Source: Paraburkholderia domus
Lineage (GTDB): Bacteria > Pseudomonadota > Gammaproteobacteria > Burkholderiales > Burkholderiaceae
NCBI RefSeq assembly: GCF_905220705.1
Contig: NZ_CAJNAT010000034.1
Location: 1-64,000, forward strand
Length of the DNA: 64,000 nucleotides
Direction: 5' to 3'
In this document: positions 1-7,521 of the stretch, one piece after another
Layout: every line of letters starts with the position of its first letter
How positions within the stretch are numbered: position 1 is the first letter of the stretch
Notes under the pieces: generated by a model
Told to the model about the DNA's origin: nothing
What the model saw: the letters and a program-made list of their open reading frames with translations, nothing else
Database searches by the model: none
Position numbers and translations under genes: made by a program

Positions 1-120
1 GTCATAGCGGTAGAGTCGGCTGACGCCTTCATCGCCTTCGAACTGCAGCACCGAGAACGGCGCCGGATGCGGCGCAAGTTTGACCTCGTACGCCTGGGAC
101 GGCAGAACCATGAACCCCAT
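1..120 (-). CDS. vgrG: VgrG / TssI spike protein, N-terminal fragment (runs off the window)
   Basis: Only the first 40 codons are present, reading leftward off the window. The translation begins MGFMVLPSQAYEV and continues with a segment containing LQFEGDEGVSRLYRYD. That pattern (a hydrophobic stretch, then F.G.EG.S.L..Y) is typical of the first strand region of VgrG/TssI, the trimeric spike at the tip of the T6SS tube. A Shine-Dalgarno-like GAGGGAG lies about six bases before the ATG at 120, which favours this start over the internal ATG at 111. It lies downstream of tssC on the same strand, as expected for a T6SS locus. The rest of the protein, including any C-terminal effector domain, is outside the window, so its subclass is unknown. 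Confidence 0.75.
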   Translation of the reverse strand, partial: MGFMVLPSQAYEVKLAPHPAPFSVLQFEGDEGVSRLYRYD

Positions 121-163
121 CAACGACTCCCTCGAACACGTGTGACATCAAACACAACGAAGC

Positions 164-192
164 CGGGCCGCCCATCACCGCAGGCCGGCCCG
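164..192 (-). terminator. GC-rich hairpin downstream of tssC
   Basis: A 7-bp stem (CGGGCCG at 164-170 pairing with CGGCCCG at 186-192, 15-nt loop) lies between the tssC stop and vgrG. On the minus strand it is followed by a moderately T-rich stretch (GCTTCGTTGTGTTT). It could terminate or attenuate transcription leaving tssC. The U tract is interrupted, so termination is only a possibility. Confidence 0.3.
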
Positions 193-211
193 TTAAATCA
201 ACCGCAACAGG

Positions 212-1801
212 TCAGCTCTTCGCCTTGGGCATCTGCGACACCAGCGACAAACCGATGTCCATTCCCTCCACCTGGAAGTGCGGGATGACAAACAGCTTGA
301 TGCGGAAGAATCCCGGGTTGTCCTCGATGTCCTCAACCGTCACCTTCGCCTCGCGCAACGGATGCGACGCCTGCAACTCGTCGCCCGGATCCTTCATCTC
401 GGTCACCAGCCCCTTAACCCAGTTGTTCAGCTCAAGCTCGAGCAGACGGCGGTCCTTGGTCGTGCCAATGTTCTCGCGCTGGATCAGCTTCAGGTAGTGC
501 GCGATGCGCGAGAGCAGGAAGATGTACGGCAGGCGCGAGTTAATCCGGCTGTTGGCCGTCGCTTCCTTGGTCTCGTACAGGGCCGGTTTCTGCGCCGAGT
601 TGGCCGAGAAGAAGCACGCGAAGTCATGGTTCTTGTAGAACGACAGCGGAATGAAGCCGAGATTGGCAAACTCAAACTCGCGCGTCTCCGGGATCAGCAC
701 TTCGGTCGGAATCTTGGGCTGATAGCCGGTGCCGAGGTCATACAGGTGAACCGGCAGGTCCTCGACCTTGCCACCCGCCTGCGGGCCGCGGATCTGCACG
801 CACCAGCCATTGCTGGTGAAGCTGCGCACCATGTTGGCAGCGAACGCAAACGATGCATTGACCCATAGATAGCGGTCGTGGTCTGGTCCCTTCACCGCCT
901 CTTCATAGTTGAACGCCCGCACCGGTGTCGTGTCCTTGCCGTACGGCAGACGGCCCAGCACGCGTGGCATCGTCAGTCCCACATAACGGGCATCGTCCGT
1001 GTCGCGAAAGCTTTTCCACTTGATGTACTCCGCCCGGTCGAAGTAGTTGCCGATATCCTGAATCGCGGCCACCTCTTCCATCGACTGCTTGCCGAAGAAG
1101 GCCGGTCCGACGGAACCGATGAACGGCATGTGTGCGGCGGCGGCCACCTTCGAGATATTGCGCAGCAGGCCGATGTCCTGCGGTAAATTCGCGAACTCGA
1201 AGTCGCTGATCAGGGCGCCGATCGGCTGGCCACCTGGGGTGTCGTATTCCTCGATGTATGTGAGGCGATACAGGCCGCTCTGGATGAGTTCCGGCGTGTC
1301 CTCAAAATCACGGATCAACGCATCCTTCGACACGTCGAGCAACTCGATACGCGTGTTCTTGCGGAAATCCGTGCGGTTCACGAGCATCTTGAGGCCCCGC
1401 CAGCGTCCTTCCAGCGCCTGGAATTCCGGCGTATGCATCACGGCGTCCAACTGACGGCTGATCTTGCGGTCGAGCTGGCCAATGTGGAAATCGAGCAGCG
1501 ACTTGTCCAGCCGGTCCACCGGCTTGCTTGCTTCACCCACCAGTTGCAGAAAGGCGCTCATTCCCCGCGCCAGCCGCTCGTCGGCCGACGACTCGGAGAG
1601 CAGGTCGTTATCCCGGAACGCTTCGAGCGGGCGCGCCGCGCTCACGGGCTTCAGGTTGATCTTGCTGCATAGCGACTCATAGACGCTATTGCCATGCCCC
1701 GCCCCAAGGGCGCTTCCTTCGGGGCGCAAGGGAACTTCCTTATGGGCGTCGAGCACGACCGTCTTAGTCGTGCCACCTTGCTGGGATTCGTTACGTGACA
1801 T
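212..1801 (-). CDS. tssC: T6SS contractile sheath large subunit TssC
   Basis: This is TssC (HsiC/VipB/EvpB family, here 529 aa). It polymerises with TssB into the cytoplasmic contractile sheath that drives the Hcp tube through the envelope. The protein shows the usual order: a variable N-terminus, then a core with LEGRWRGLKMLVNRTDF near residues 130-145, and the C-terminal region with RLPYIFLLSRIAHYLK. Length is slightly above the usual 490-500 aa, and the excess is in the N-terminus, where residues about 21-36 (KEVPLRPEGSALGAG) are encoded by a short repeat also found in two other T6SS genes of this locus. The start at 1801 has AGGA about seven bases upstream. tssB lies 75 bp upstream on the same strand, the normal tssBC order. 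Confidence 0.96.
   Translation of the reverse strand: MSRNESQQGGTTKTVVLDAHKEVPLRPEGSALGAGHGNSVYESLCSKINLKPVSAARPLEAFRDNDLLSESSADERLARGMSAFLQLVGEASKPVDRLDKSLLDFHIGQLDRKISRQLDAVMHTPEFQALEGRWRGLKMLVNRTDFRKNTRIELLDVSKDALIRDFEDTPELIQSGLYRLTYIEEYDTPGGQPIGALISDFEFANLPQDIGLLRNISKVAAAAHMPFIGSVGPAFFGKQSMEEVAAIQDIGNYFDRAEYIKWKSFRDTDDARYVGLTMPRVLGRLPYGKDTTPVRAFNYEEAVKGPDHDRYLWVNASFAFAANMVRSFTSNGWCVQIRGPQAGGKVEDLPVHLYDLGTGYQPKIPTEVLIPETREFEFANLGFIPLSFYKNHDFACFFSANSAQKPALYETKEATANSRINSRLPYIFLLSRIAHYLKLIQRENIGTTKDRRLLELELNNWVKGLVTEMKDPGDELQASHPLREAKVTVEDIEDNPGFFRIKLFVIPHFQVEGMDIGLSLVSQMPKAKS
1697..1742. repeat. Short repeat, copy A, in frame inside tssC
   Basis: Read on the minus strand this segment contains AAGGAAGTTCCCTTGCGCC followed by CCGAAGGAAGCGCCCTTGGGG. 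The motifs GAAG-T-CCC.TTG.G and GAAGGAAG.CCCC recur at 6711-6769 and 10166-10196. It adds about 15 residues to the N-terminus of TssC without breaking the frame. Confidence 0.6.
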
Positions 1802-1876
1802 GTTGGATCCTATCTCTACCGTCCCACCGGGACTCGCGTTGCTCGTTGTCCGAAATGCAGTGAAGGCCGTCTTGCC

Positions 1877-2389
1877 TTATGCATGACCCTCCGGCTGCGT
1901 GGCCGCCGTTGCGATCTGCGCAAGCTCGCCGCGCAGTTGCTGCGAGAGCGCGTTGTCCTTGAGGATCTTCTCGAACTCGCGACGGAATGTGCCGTTGTCC
2001 AGCAGGTTCGACTTGAGATCGCGCAGCAGATTGCGCATCGCAAGCAGTGCCTGCAGTTCGGGGATCTGGCGCGCCACCTGCTCCGGCTCAAAATCCTTCA
2101 TCGACCTGAAGCTGAGCGACACCGGGAGCTCGGAACCGTCTTCGGCGAGCGTGTTCTCGGCGCCCACGTTCAGTTCCGGCGCCAGGTCGGACAGGACAGC
2201 GTCGAAGTTGTTCTTGTCGATATTGGTCTTGTTGCGCTCCGCGAGCGGCGCCTGCTCCTTGCCTGCGCTGAAGTCCCCGGCGACAAGCAGCTTGAGGGGC
2301 AACTCGACCTTCTTCTGCGCGCCGCCCGTGTGGAGATCCAATGTGATCGAAACCCTTGATTTAGGAATTTCTCGCTGGAAGCTATCCAT
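1877..2389 (-). CDS. tssB: T6SS contractile sheath small subunit TssB
   Basis: TssB (HsiB/VipA family) is the small sheath subunit, 170 aa from the chosen start. The N-terminus MDSFQREIPKSRVSITLDL and the block KKVELPLKLLVAGDFS (about residues 27-42) are typical of the family, as is SFRSMKDFEPEQVARQIPEL in the middle. An in-frame upstream start at 2455 would add 22 residues unlike the family. The ATG at 2389 has AAGGA seven bases upstream and gives the canonical N-terminus, so it is preferred. It is the first gene of the minus-strand arm, followed by tssC, and diverges from tssK across an AT-rich spacer. Confidence 0.95.
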   Translation of the reverse strand: MDSFQREIPKSRVSITLDLHTGGAQKKVELPLKLLVAGDFSAGKEQAPLAERNKTNIDKNNFDAVLSDLAPELNVGAENTLAEDGSELPVSLSFRSMKDFEPEQVARQIPELQALLAMRNLLRDLKSNLLDNGTFRREFEKILKDNALSQQLRGELAQIATAATQPEGHA

Positions 2390-2962
2390 TATGTAGTCCT
2401 TGACAAAAGGATGGTCACCATGACATCGCAAGAACTCGCTCCGTGCATGCGGCAACCCCTTCGTCCCTCCCAGGCGGCAACTGCATTCCGCTTTCGAATG
2501 ACGCTTTCAGGCACCCCATAACGCGGCCCGCATTTATGCGATTGTTTTTAGTTGGAATCGCATTAAACACGGAACTCAACGACCAAGTCAAAGGCTCCGT
2601 TACTTAATCGCCACTGTCTAAATTTACGATGTCTGATAAAAGCAATTTGCAGATTGAGAATAATTGAGATCATTCCTATCTTCACCATGAAAGATGACTA
2701 TCTTTAATCATCACCGCCAACCCCCTTGAGCCATGCCAGTCATGGATATCAAAATAATACAAGCCTCGATTTCAACAAAATAATTATGAGATATTAGTTT
2801 TGAATCGATGCGCGCCTATTGTTTGATATAGAGCAATATCGCAAGCTGCCGACACTTCTCCACCAGTCGATATAAAAATATTTATCGAGGGGTATACCGG
2901 CTTTGTTTATCGCGTATAGAATCCGCAATCCAGACCAAAGATAATCAGAGAAGACCACACTC
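2390..2962. promoter_or_regulatory. AT-rich divergent regulatory region between tssB and tssK
   Basis: This 573-bp spacer holds no credible gene. From about 2540 to 2940 it is visibly AT-rich (runs such as GATTGTTTTTAGTTGG, AAAATAATACAAGC and TAAAAATATTTATCG) while the flanking genes are strongly GC-rich. It must carry the promoters of both T6SS arms. A TATAGA hexamer at 2915-2920 could be a -10 element for tssK, but no good -35 sits at the right distance. I found no sigma-54 GG-N10-GC element. Curved AT-rich DNA at a T6SS promoter is the kind of site bound by H-NS/MvaT-type silencers (inference). Confidence 0.55.
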
Positions 2963-4312
2963 ATGCGGATCGACAAACCGCTCTGGCACGAAGGCCTGAT
3001 CCTCAACCAGCAGCAATTCCAGCAGCAAGACCGGTGGACCGATTTCGTGCACCGGCAGTTCGCTTCTACCGTAATCGCCGAGCCGTGGGGCACGCTCGAT
3101 GTAGGGATTGACGAGGAAGCGCTGCCCAACGGACGTCTCAAACTCACGCGCTTGAAACTTCGTTTTCCTGACGGAACGCTGTTCGACACGTCAGTGAGCG
3201 ACGCATTGCCCTCTGCCCGCGATCTGACGCAAGGCCTGTCACCCGATACACAAAGCGTTGTGGTGCTGGCGGCGTTGCCGCTGATGAATGCCACGGGCAG
3301 CAACTGCCGCTTTGATGAAACAACGCTCGCGCGGCCACGTCGTTCATATAGGGAGTTCGTGAAAGTCACCGATCTGAACGGCACGGGCGAGGCGGAGATG
3401 GCGGCCGAACGGCACGCAGTGCGACTGCTGTTCGACGTCGAACAGCACGCAGACGACACGGTCTGTGCAATCGCCCGTCTTACGCGTGGCACGGGCGGTC
3501 ATTTCCAGGTCGACCACCGCTACGTGCCACCGTGTCTGACCTTGGCGGGTCACCCGCTGCACGTCGAGCGGGCGAAGCGTCTTGCCGACATCCTGCAGGC
3601 AAAGAGCGCCGCACTGGGGGCACGCAAAAGCGAGCGTCTCGAGGCCGTCGCGGAATACGGCGTCGCCGACGTTTCACTGTTCTGGCTGCTCCACTGCATT
3701 CACACGTACTGGCCACAGCTCCGGCTTTTCGCCACACACCCAAGCCAGCCGCCTGAGCGGCTCTATTCGACACTCGCCCAACTGGCCAGCGTGCTGATGA
3801 CGTTTTCGACCGGCGCACAACTGAACGAGATCCCGGCATACGACCACGCACGGGCCGACGAGATTTTCGCGAAACTCGAAACGACGATTCGCGACCTGCT
3901 CGACTCGATCATTCCATCGCGTGTGATATCCATTGGACTGACACGCAAGAGTCCCACCACATGGATGGGCCAGTTTCTGGACGAACGGCTCGGCGCCGGC
4001 GCGGATTACTACCTGTCGGTCAACGCAGCGGTCGCGCCGTTCGAACTGGTCGAGCAATTGCCGAAGCTGTGCAAGATCGGCGCACCCGACGACGTTGAAC
4101 ACATCGTCAATTCCGCGCTTGCAGGCGTTCCTCTCAAAGCGATTCAGCGCGTACCCGCAGCAATTCCTGTGCGTCTCGACAACCTGTATTTCGCACTCGA
4201 TCCGAGCAATCCGGCCCACGCGAGGATGGTGGCTGCTCGTGCCTGCCAGATCTACCTGCCAACGACAGTGGCGGACCCATCGCTTGAACTCTACGCGGTA
4301 CTGCGCTCATGA
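2963..4312 (+). CDS. tssK: T6SS baseplate subunit TssK
   Basis: TssK (ImpJ/VasE/HsiJ family, 449 aa, usual length about 445) is the trimeric adaptor that links the baseplate to the TssJLM membrane complex. The N-terminus MRIDKPLWHEGLILNQQQFQ is diagnostic: the W.EG..L..QHFQ-like motif marks the shaft/shoulder that binds the baseplate. The middle contains a PELLYSTLAQLAS-like segment (PPERLYSTLAQL), and the C-terminal head includes YFALDPSNPAHARMVAARAC. It starts the plus-strand arm and overlaps tssL by four bases (ATGA), so the two are translationally coupled. The upstream Shine-Dalgarno is weak (AGAGAAG about ten bases away). Confidence 0.95.
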   Translation: MRIDKPLWHEGLILNQQQFQQQDRWTDFVHRQFASTVIAEPWGTLDVGIDEEALPNGRLKLTRLKLRFPDGTLFDTSVSDALPSARDLTQGLSPDTQSVVVLAALPLMNATGSNCRFDETTLARPRRSYREFVKVTDLNGTGEAEMAAERHAVRLLFDVEQHADDTVCAIARLTRGTGGHFQVDHRYVPPCLTLAGHPLHVERAKRLADILQAKSAALGARKSERLEAVAEYGVADVSLFWLLHCIHTYWPQLRLFATHPSQPPERLYSTLAQLASVLMTFSTGAQLNEIPAYDHARADEIFAKLETTIRDLLDSIIPSRVISIGLTRKSPTTWMGQFLDERLGAGADYYLSVNAAVAPFELVEQLPKLCKIGAPDDVEHIVNSALAGVPLKAIQRVPAAIPVRLDNLYFALDPSNPAHARMVAARACQIYLPTTVADPSLELYAVLRS

Positions 4313-5040
4313 CAACGATCAGTAGCCTGAATAATATCCAGTTGATGGACGCTCAGCCTGTCGCCAGCCGGGTAGCCGGCGGCGGTATTCGCGACCTGCT
4401 GCGCGACACGGCACTGCTCGTCAGCATGCTCACGCAAGGTGGCAACACCGAACCCGTAGGGCAGTTACGCCAGCGCTGCGTGCAACTGATGGCAACATTC
4501 TCTGCCGCACTCGAGCAGCGTGGCTTCGCCGCGGACGTGCGGGAAGATGCGCAATACGCCCAGTGCGGACTACTCGACGAGGCCGTGCTGCGCTGTCCGT
4601 CGATAAAAGACAGGTCCAGCTGGGAAGCTCATCCGCTGCAGGTCGAGCGGTTCGGCAAGCTGGACGCCGGCGATCACGTCTTCGACCGGCTCGCGGAACG
4701 CTTGCGCGAGACGCCGCCCAACGTCGACCTGCTCGAATGCTACGCTGCTGTCCTTGGACTCGGTTTCATGGGCCGCTACGCGCGTGAAGGCGAAGCAAAG
4801 CTCCCGACGTTGAGGACCACACTCAATGCGAGGCTGGAGAACCTGAGGCCTGCCGTCGCACGGACATTTATCGCGGATCGCACGGGTCGACGTGTGGCGG
4901 ACTGGTTCTATCGTCTCTCACCGTGGGGAATCGCCGGACTCGGCTGTATCGTTGCCGCACTCGTCTACCTGATCTGGGGCCAGGCGCTCGATGCGCAGCT
5001 CGCCCATCTGGTGTCGTCGGCACCTGCGATCAAACCGTGA
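4309..5040 (+). CDS. tssL: T6SS inner-membrane subunit TssL (DotU/IcmH family)
   Basis: TssL (DotU/ImpK family, 243 aa) is part of the envelope-spanning TssJLM complex. The cytoplasmic hook domain is recognisable from IRDLLRDTALLVSMLTQG (about 28-45), the QYAQCGLLDEAVL block (about 83-95) and LLECYAAVLGLGFMGRY (about 143-159). A single membrane segment near the C-terminus (IAGLGCIVAALVYLIWG, about 211-227) anchors it, with a short periplasmic tail. It has no peptidoglycan-binding domain of its own; the next gene supplies an OmpA-like domain. The stop overlaps the ATG of that gene at 5040. Confidence 0.93.
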   Translation: MTTISSLNNIQLMDAQPVASRVAGGGIRDLLRDTALLVSMLTQGGNTEPVGQLRQRCVQLMATFSAALEQRGFAADVREDAQYAQCGLLDEAVLRCPSIKDRSSWEAHPLQVERFGKLDAGDHVFDRLAERLRETPPNVDLLECYAAVLGLGFMGRYAREGEAKLPTLRTTLNARLENLRPAVARTFIADRTGRRVADWFYRLSPWGIAGLGCIVAALVYLIWGQALDAQLAHLVSSAPAIKP

Positions 5041-6779
5041 TGTCCGATCTGCGTCTGGGGTATCCGTTTCGCGCAGTGATCATTCTTGCGGTGGTGCTGG
5101 CGCTTGCCGTGCTGTTTCAGGTTCTTCCCGCCGGCCGCGAAGTGGCCTGGGTAGTCGCCACTGGCGTGGTGCTGGTTGCACTCGCCGCGGTCGTCCTTCG
5201 TACGCTGCAACGCAATCGGGCCCGCGAGCAAAGCGCGCATGTGCTGGCCGCGTTAGGTGCCACGACCGCCGATCTACCGGTGAGCCTGCGCACGCGCATG
5301 CCGCTTGTGCTGGTCACGGGAGATTCGCTCGTCCAGCTGTTTAACCGCGCAGGCGACGAAGAGCGGCTGACGCACGTCGGCGACGGTGCGATCTGGCTGC
5401 GGGTCGACAACCCACGTGACCTGCCGCGAGTCGCCGTTGCAGTGAAGCAGTGGCGCGACGGCCGCGCACCCGACGGTGTCGTGCTGTCGATCGCGCCTGC
5501 CTTGCATGCAGGCGAAGACGTGCTGACGCAGGCGCTGCGCCTTGCGCGCCAGGCGGTAAGCGACGCTTCACGAATGCTCGGCACGAGGCTGCCCGGCTAC
5601 ATCGCAATCTATCAGCGGCTCACCGCGACGCCCGCTGCGGCCGCTGCGGCCGCGGGCCTGCGATGGTACGGCGTGTCGTCGACAACCAGACTTGCAGACG
5701 CGCACCGCTTCGAAGCCGTGATGCAGGCAGCCGAAGCGCAGGTCCACCAAACCGGAGGCGATCCTGTTTCCGCTGCGCGCGCGGCAGCGCTTGCGTCGGT
5801 CATCGGCTGGACGCAGCGCGTCGTGATCGGCCCGCTCACCGGACGGTTGCAGCCCGCGACGCCCTGGGCGCTTTTCGGCATGGGCTGGATTGATTGCGGC
5901 CCGGCAAGTGACCCTCGCTCACCGTGGGCGAGAGACGTCCGCGCGCGATCGGGAATCATGCCGCCGCCGATGGCCGCCTCTCCGGTTCCGTGGCCAATGC
6001 CGCAACCGTTGATCGAATCCATGCCCCGGCGACTGTGGGTGTCGCCTCGCCTCGCTGCGCTCGCTCACGCGATCGCCCTGCTCGCCTGCGCCGGAGCACT
6101 TGCTATCTGGGGATCGGCGAAAAACAACCAGGCATTGCTCGCGCACATCGGCGCCGATCTCGGCCGGTTCTCGATGATTCCGGCGGCGCATGACACCGCG
6201 CGCCGCGACGCCTTGCAGGCACTCGTCGCCGATCGCGACCAGATCGACCATTACGCACGCCTGGGCGTGCCTGCGCGCCTGTCGTTTGGCATGTACCGTG
6301 GGGCGCCTCTCATGCCTGTACTCAACGATGCGATCGCCTCTTATGAGACGCCGCCCCCGCCGCCTGCAGTGGTGACGCTCGACAGCATGTCGCTCTTTGA
6401 CAGCGGTCGCGCACAGCTCAAGCCTGGGTCAAACCGGGCGGTGATCGGCGCACTTGAAATGATCAAGGCCCACCCGGACAAACGGATTCTGGTCGCCGGC
6501 TACACCGATAACGTCGGCAACGCCGACGGCAATCTGAGGCTGTCAATGGCGCGTGCTGGCGCGGTACGAGACTGGCTGGTCGAAGCGTCGGGCATTCCGG
6601 TGACGCAGTTTGCGATTCAGGGCTATGGCGATACCCGTCCGATCGCAGGTAACGACACTGACGCCGGACGAGCGAAGAACCGGCGCGTCGAGATCACGCT
6701 GGTGCCGGACGCCCCGAAAGAAGTCCCGTTGGGAGGCGCCCAGAAGGAAGCCCCCAAAGGGGGAGCGACTGGCGCCTGA
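5040..6779 (+). CDS. T6SS-associated OmpA-domain membrane protein (TagL-like anchor)
   Basis: A 579-aa protein with two membrane segments at the N-terminus (within about residues 9-50), a third near residue 350 (LAALAHAIALLACAGALAIWG), and a C-terminal OmpA-like peptidoglycan-binding domain (about 445-560). The OmpA signature is visible as SLFDSGRAQLKPGS, VAGYTDNVGNADGN, LSMARAGAVRDWL and GYGDTRPIAGND...NRRVEI. It follows tssL with a one-base stop/start overlap. In T6SS loci whose TssL lacks a peptidoglycan-binding domain, such proteins (TagL/SciZ type) anchor the membrane complex to the cell wall; assigning this protein that role is inference. The start at 5040 is preferred to an in-frame ATG at 4923 lying inside tssL. 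The last ~25 residues (KEVPLGGAQKEAPKGG) are encoded by a short repeat shared with tssC and clpV. Confidence 0.85.
   Translation: MSDLRLGYPFRAVIILAVVLALAVLFQVLPAGREVAWVVATGVVLVALAAVVLRTLQRNRAREQSAHVLAALGATTADLPVSLRTRMPLVLVTGDSLVQLFNRAGDEERLTHVGDGAIWLRVDNPRDLPRVAVAVKQWRDGRAPDGVVLSIAPALHAGEDVLTQALRLARQAVSDASRMLGTRLPGYIAIYQRLTATPAAAAAAAGLRWYGVSSTTRLADAHRFEAVMQAAEAQVHQTGGDPVSAARAAALASVIGWTQRVVIGPLTGRLQPATPWALFGMGWIDCGPASDPRSPWARDVRARSGIMPPPMAASPVPWPMPQPLIESMPRRLWVSPRLAALAHAIALLACAGALAIWGSAKNNQALLAHIGADLGRFSMIPAAHDTARRDALQALVADRDQIDHYARLGVPARLSFGMYRGAPLMPVLNDAIASYETPPPPPAVVTLDSMSLFDSGRAQLKPGSNRAVIGALEMIKAHPDKRILVAGYTDNVGNADGNLRLSMARAGAVRDWLVEASGIPVTQFAIQGYGDTRPIAGNDTDAGRAKNRRVEITLVPDAPKEVPLGGAQKEAPKGGATGA
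6711..6769. repeat. Short repeat, copy B, at the 3' end of the OmpA-domain gene
   Basis: It contains AAAGAAGTCCCGTTGGGAGG followed by CAGAAGGAAGCCCCCAAAG. It shares the GAAGTCCC.TTGG and GAAGGAAG.CCCC blocks with the copies at 1697-1742 and 10166-10196. It supplies the low-complexity C-terminal tail after the end of the OmpA domain. Confidence 0.6.
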
Positions 6780-6897
6780 GCAGGACACGAGCGCGCCGCT
6801 CGAAACAGTTCGGACCCGGAGCATCGCTTTGGGACATTCGCGGTCCGGGGATCGACTCCGGACGATTGTTGCAGTCAAAACGAAGGAGAATGAAAAA

Positions 6898-7383
6898 ATG
6901 GCAATTCCGGCATACATGTGGATCAAGGACGATGGCGGCGCCGACGTCAAGGGCTCCGTCACGGTCCAGGGCCGCGAAGGCAGCGTCGAAGTGGTCGCCC
7001 TCGATCACAGCATCAACATCCCGACCGATGCGAATACCGGCAAGCTGACCGGCACGCGTGTGCATGCCCCGATCACCTTCACGAAGGAAACGGATGCCTC
7101 GACGCCGTACCTGTACAAGGCGGTGACCAGCGGCCAGACTCTGAAGTCGATCGAAATCAAGTGGTACAAGATCGACGATGCGGGCAAGGAGAAGGAATAC
7201 TTCAACACCAAGCTCGACAACGTGAAGGTCGTCGCGGTCAAACCGACGATGCTCGACATCAAGAACCCGGCCTACGAGAAGCACAACCATCTCGAACACG
7301 TCGAACTGCGCTACGAGAAGATTACGTGGTCGTACAAGGACGGCAACATCATTCACGCCGATAGCTGGAACGAACGCTCGTAA
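6898..7383 (+). CDS. hcp: T6SS inner tube protein Hcp (TssD)
   Basis: Hcp (161 aa, usual 160-172) forms the hexameric rings of the secreted tube. Recognisable features are the start MAIPAYMWI, the GSVTVQGREGSVEVVALDHSI block (about 21-40), the VHAPITFTKETDASTPYLYK stretch (about 57-76), and the C-terminal YEKITWSYKDGNIIHADSW. The ATG at 6898 has AAGGAG ten bases upstream, and an upstream in-frame ATG at 6610 lies inside the previous gene. A 118-bp leader with a 6-bp GTCCGG/CCGGAC hairpin (6843-6863) separates it from the OmpA-domain gene. Confidence 0.97.
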   Translation: MAIPAYMWIKDDGGADVKGSVTVQGREGSVEVVALDHSINIPTDANTGKLTGTRVHAPITFTKETDASTPYLYKAVTSGQTLKSIEIKWYKIDDAGKEKEYFNTKLDNVKVVAVKPTMLDIKNPAYEKHNHLEHVELRYEKITWSYKDGNIIHADSWNERS

Positions 7384-7437
7384 GGTTCTGCGTTGATCGC
7401 CTGATCCCCTGCGTCAGGTGTACGTCAGCCTCTTTTC

Positions 7438-7472
7438 GCCAGCCCACCCTGTGTGCGCTGGCGCTTTCTCTT
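7438..7472 (+). terminator. Possible attenuator or terminator after hcp
   Basis: CGCCAGC (7438-7444) pairs perfectly with GCTGGCG (7457-7463) across a 12-nt loop, and CTTTCTCTTC follows. The position between hcp and clpV fits partial termination that would leave hcp more abundant than downstream genes. The U tract is broken by C residues, so the call is tentative. Confidence 0.35.
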
Positions 7473-7521
7473 CACATCCCGGCGCCGGCCAAGGCCCGGG
7501 CTCTCTTTATTCGTGACGATC

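Noticed and set aside
2720..2962. Sigma-54 promoter for the T6SS plus arm
   Set aside because: No GG-N10-GC element with acceptable flanks was found by eye.
2794..3492. Minus-strand ORF overlapping the start of tssK
   Set aside because: Ser/Arg-rich shadow of tssK that runs into the AT-rich promoter region.
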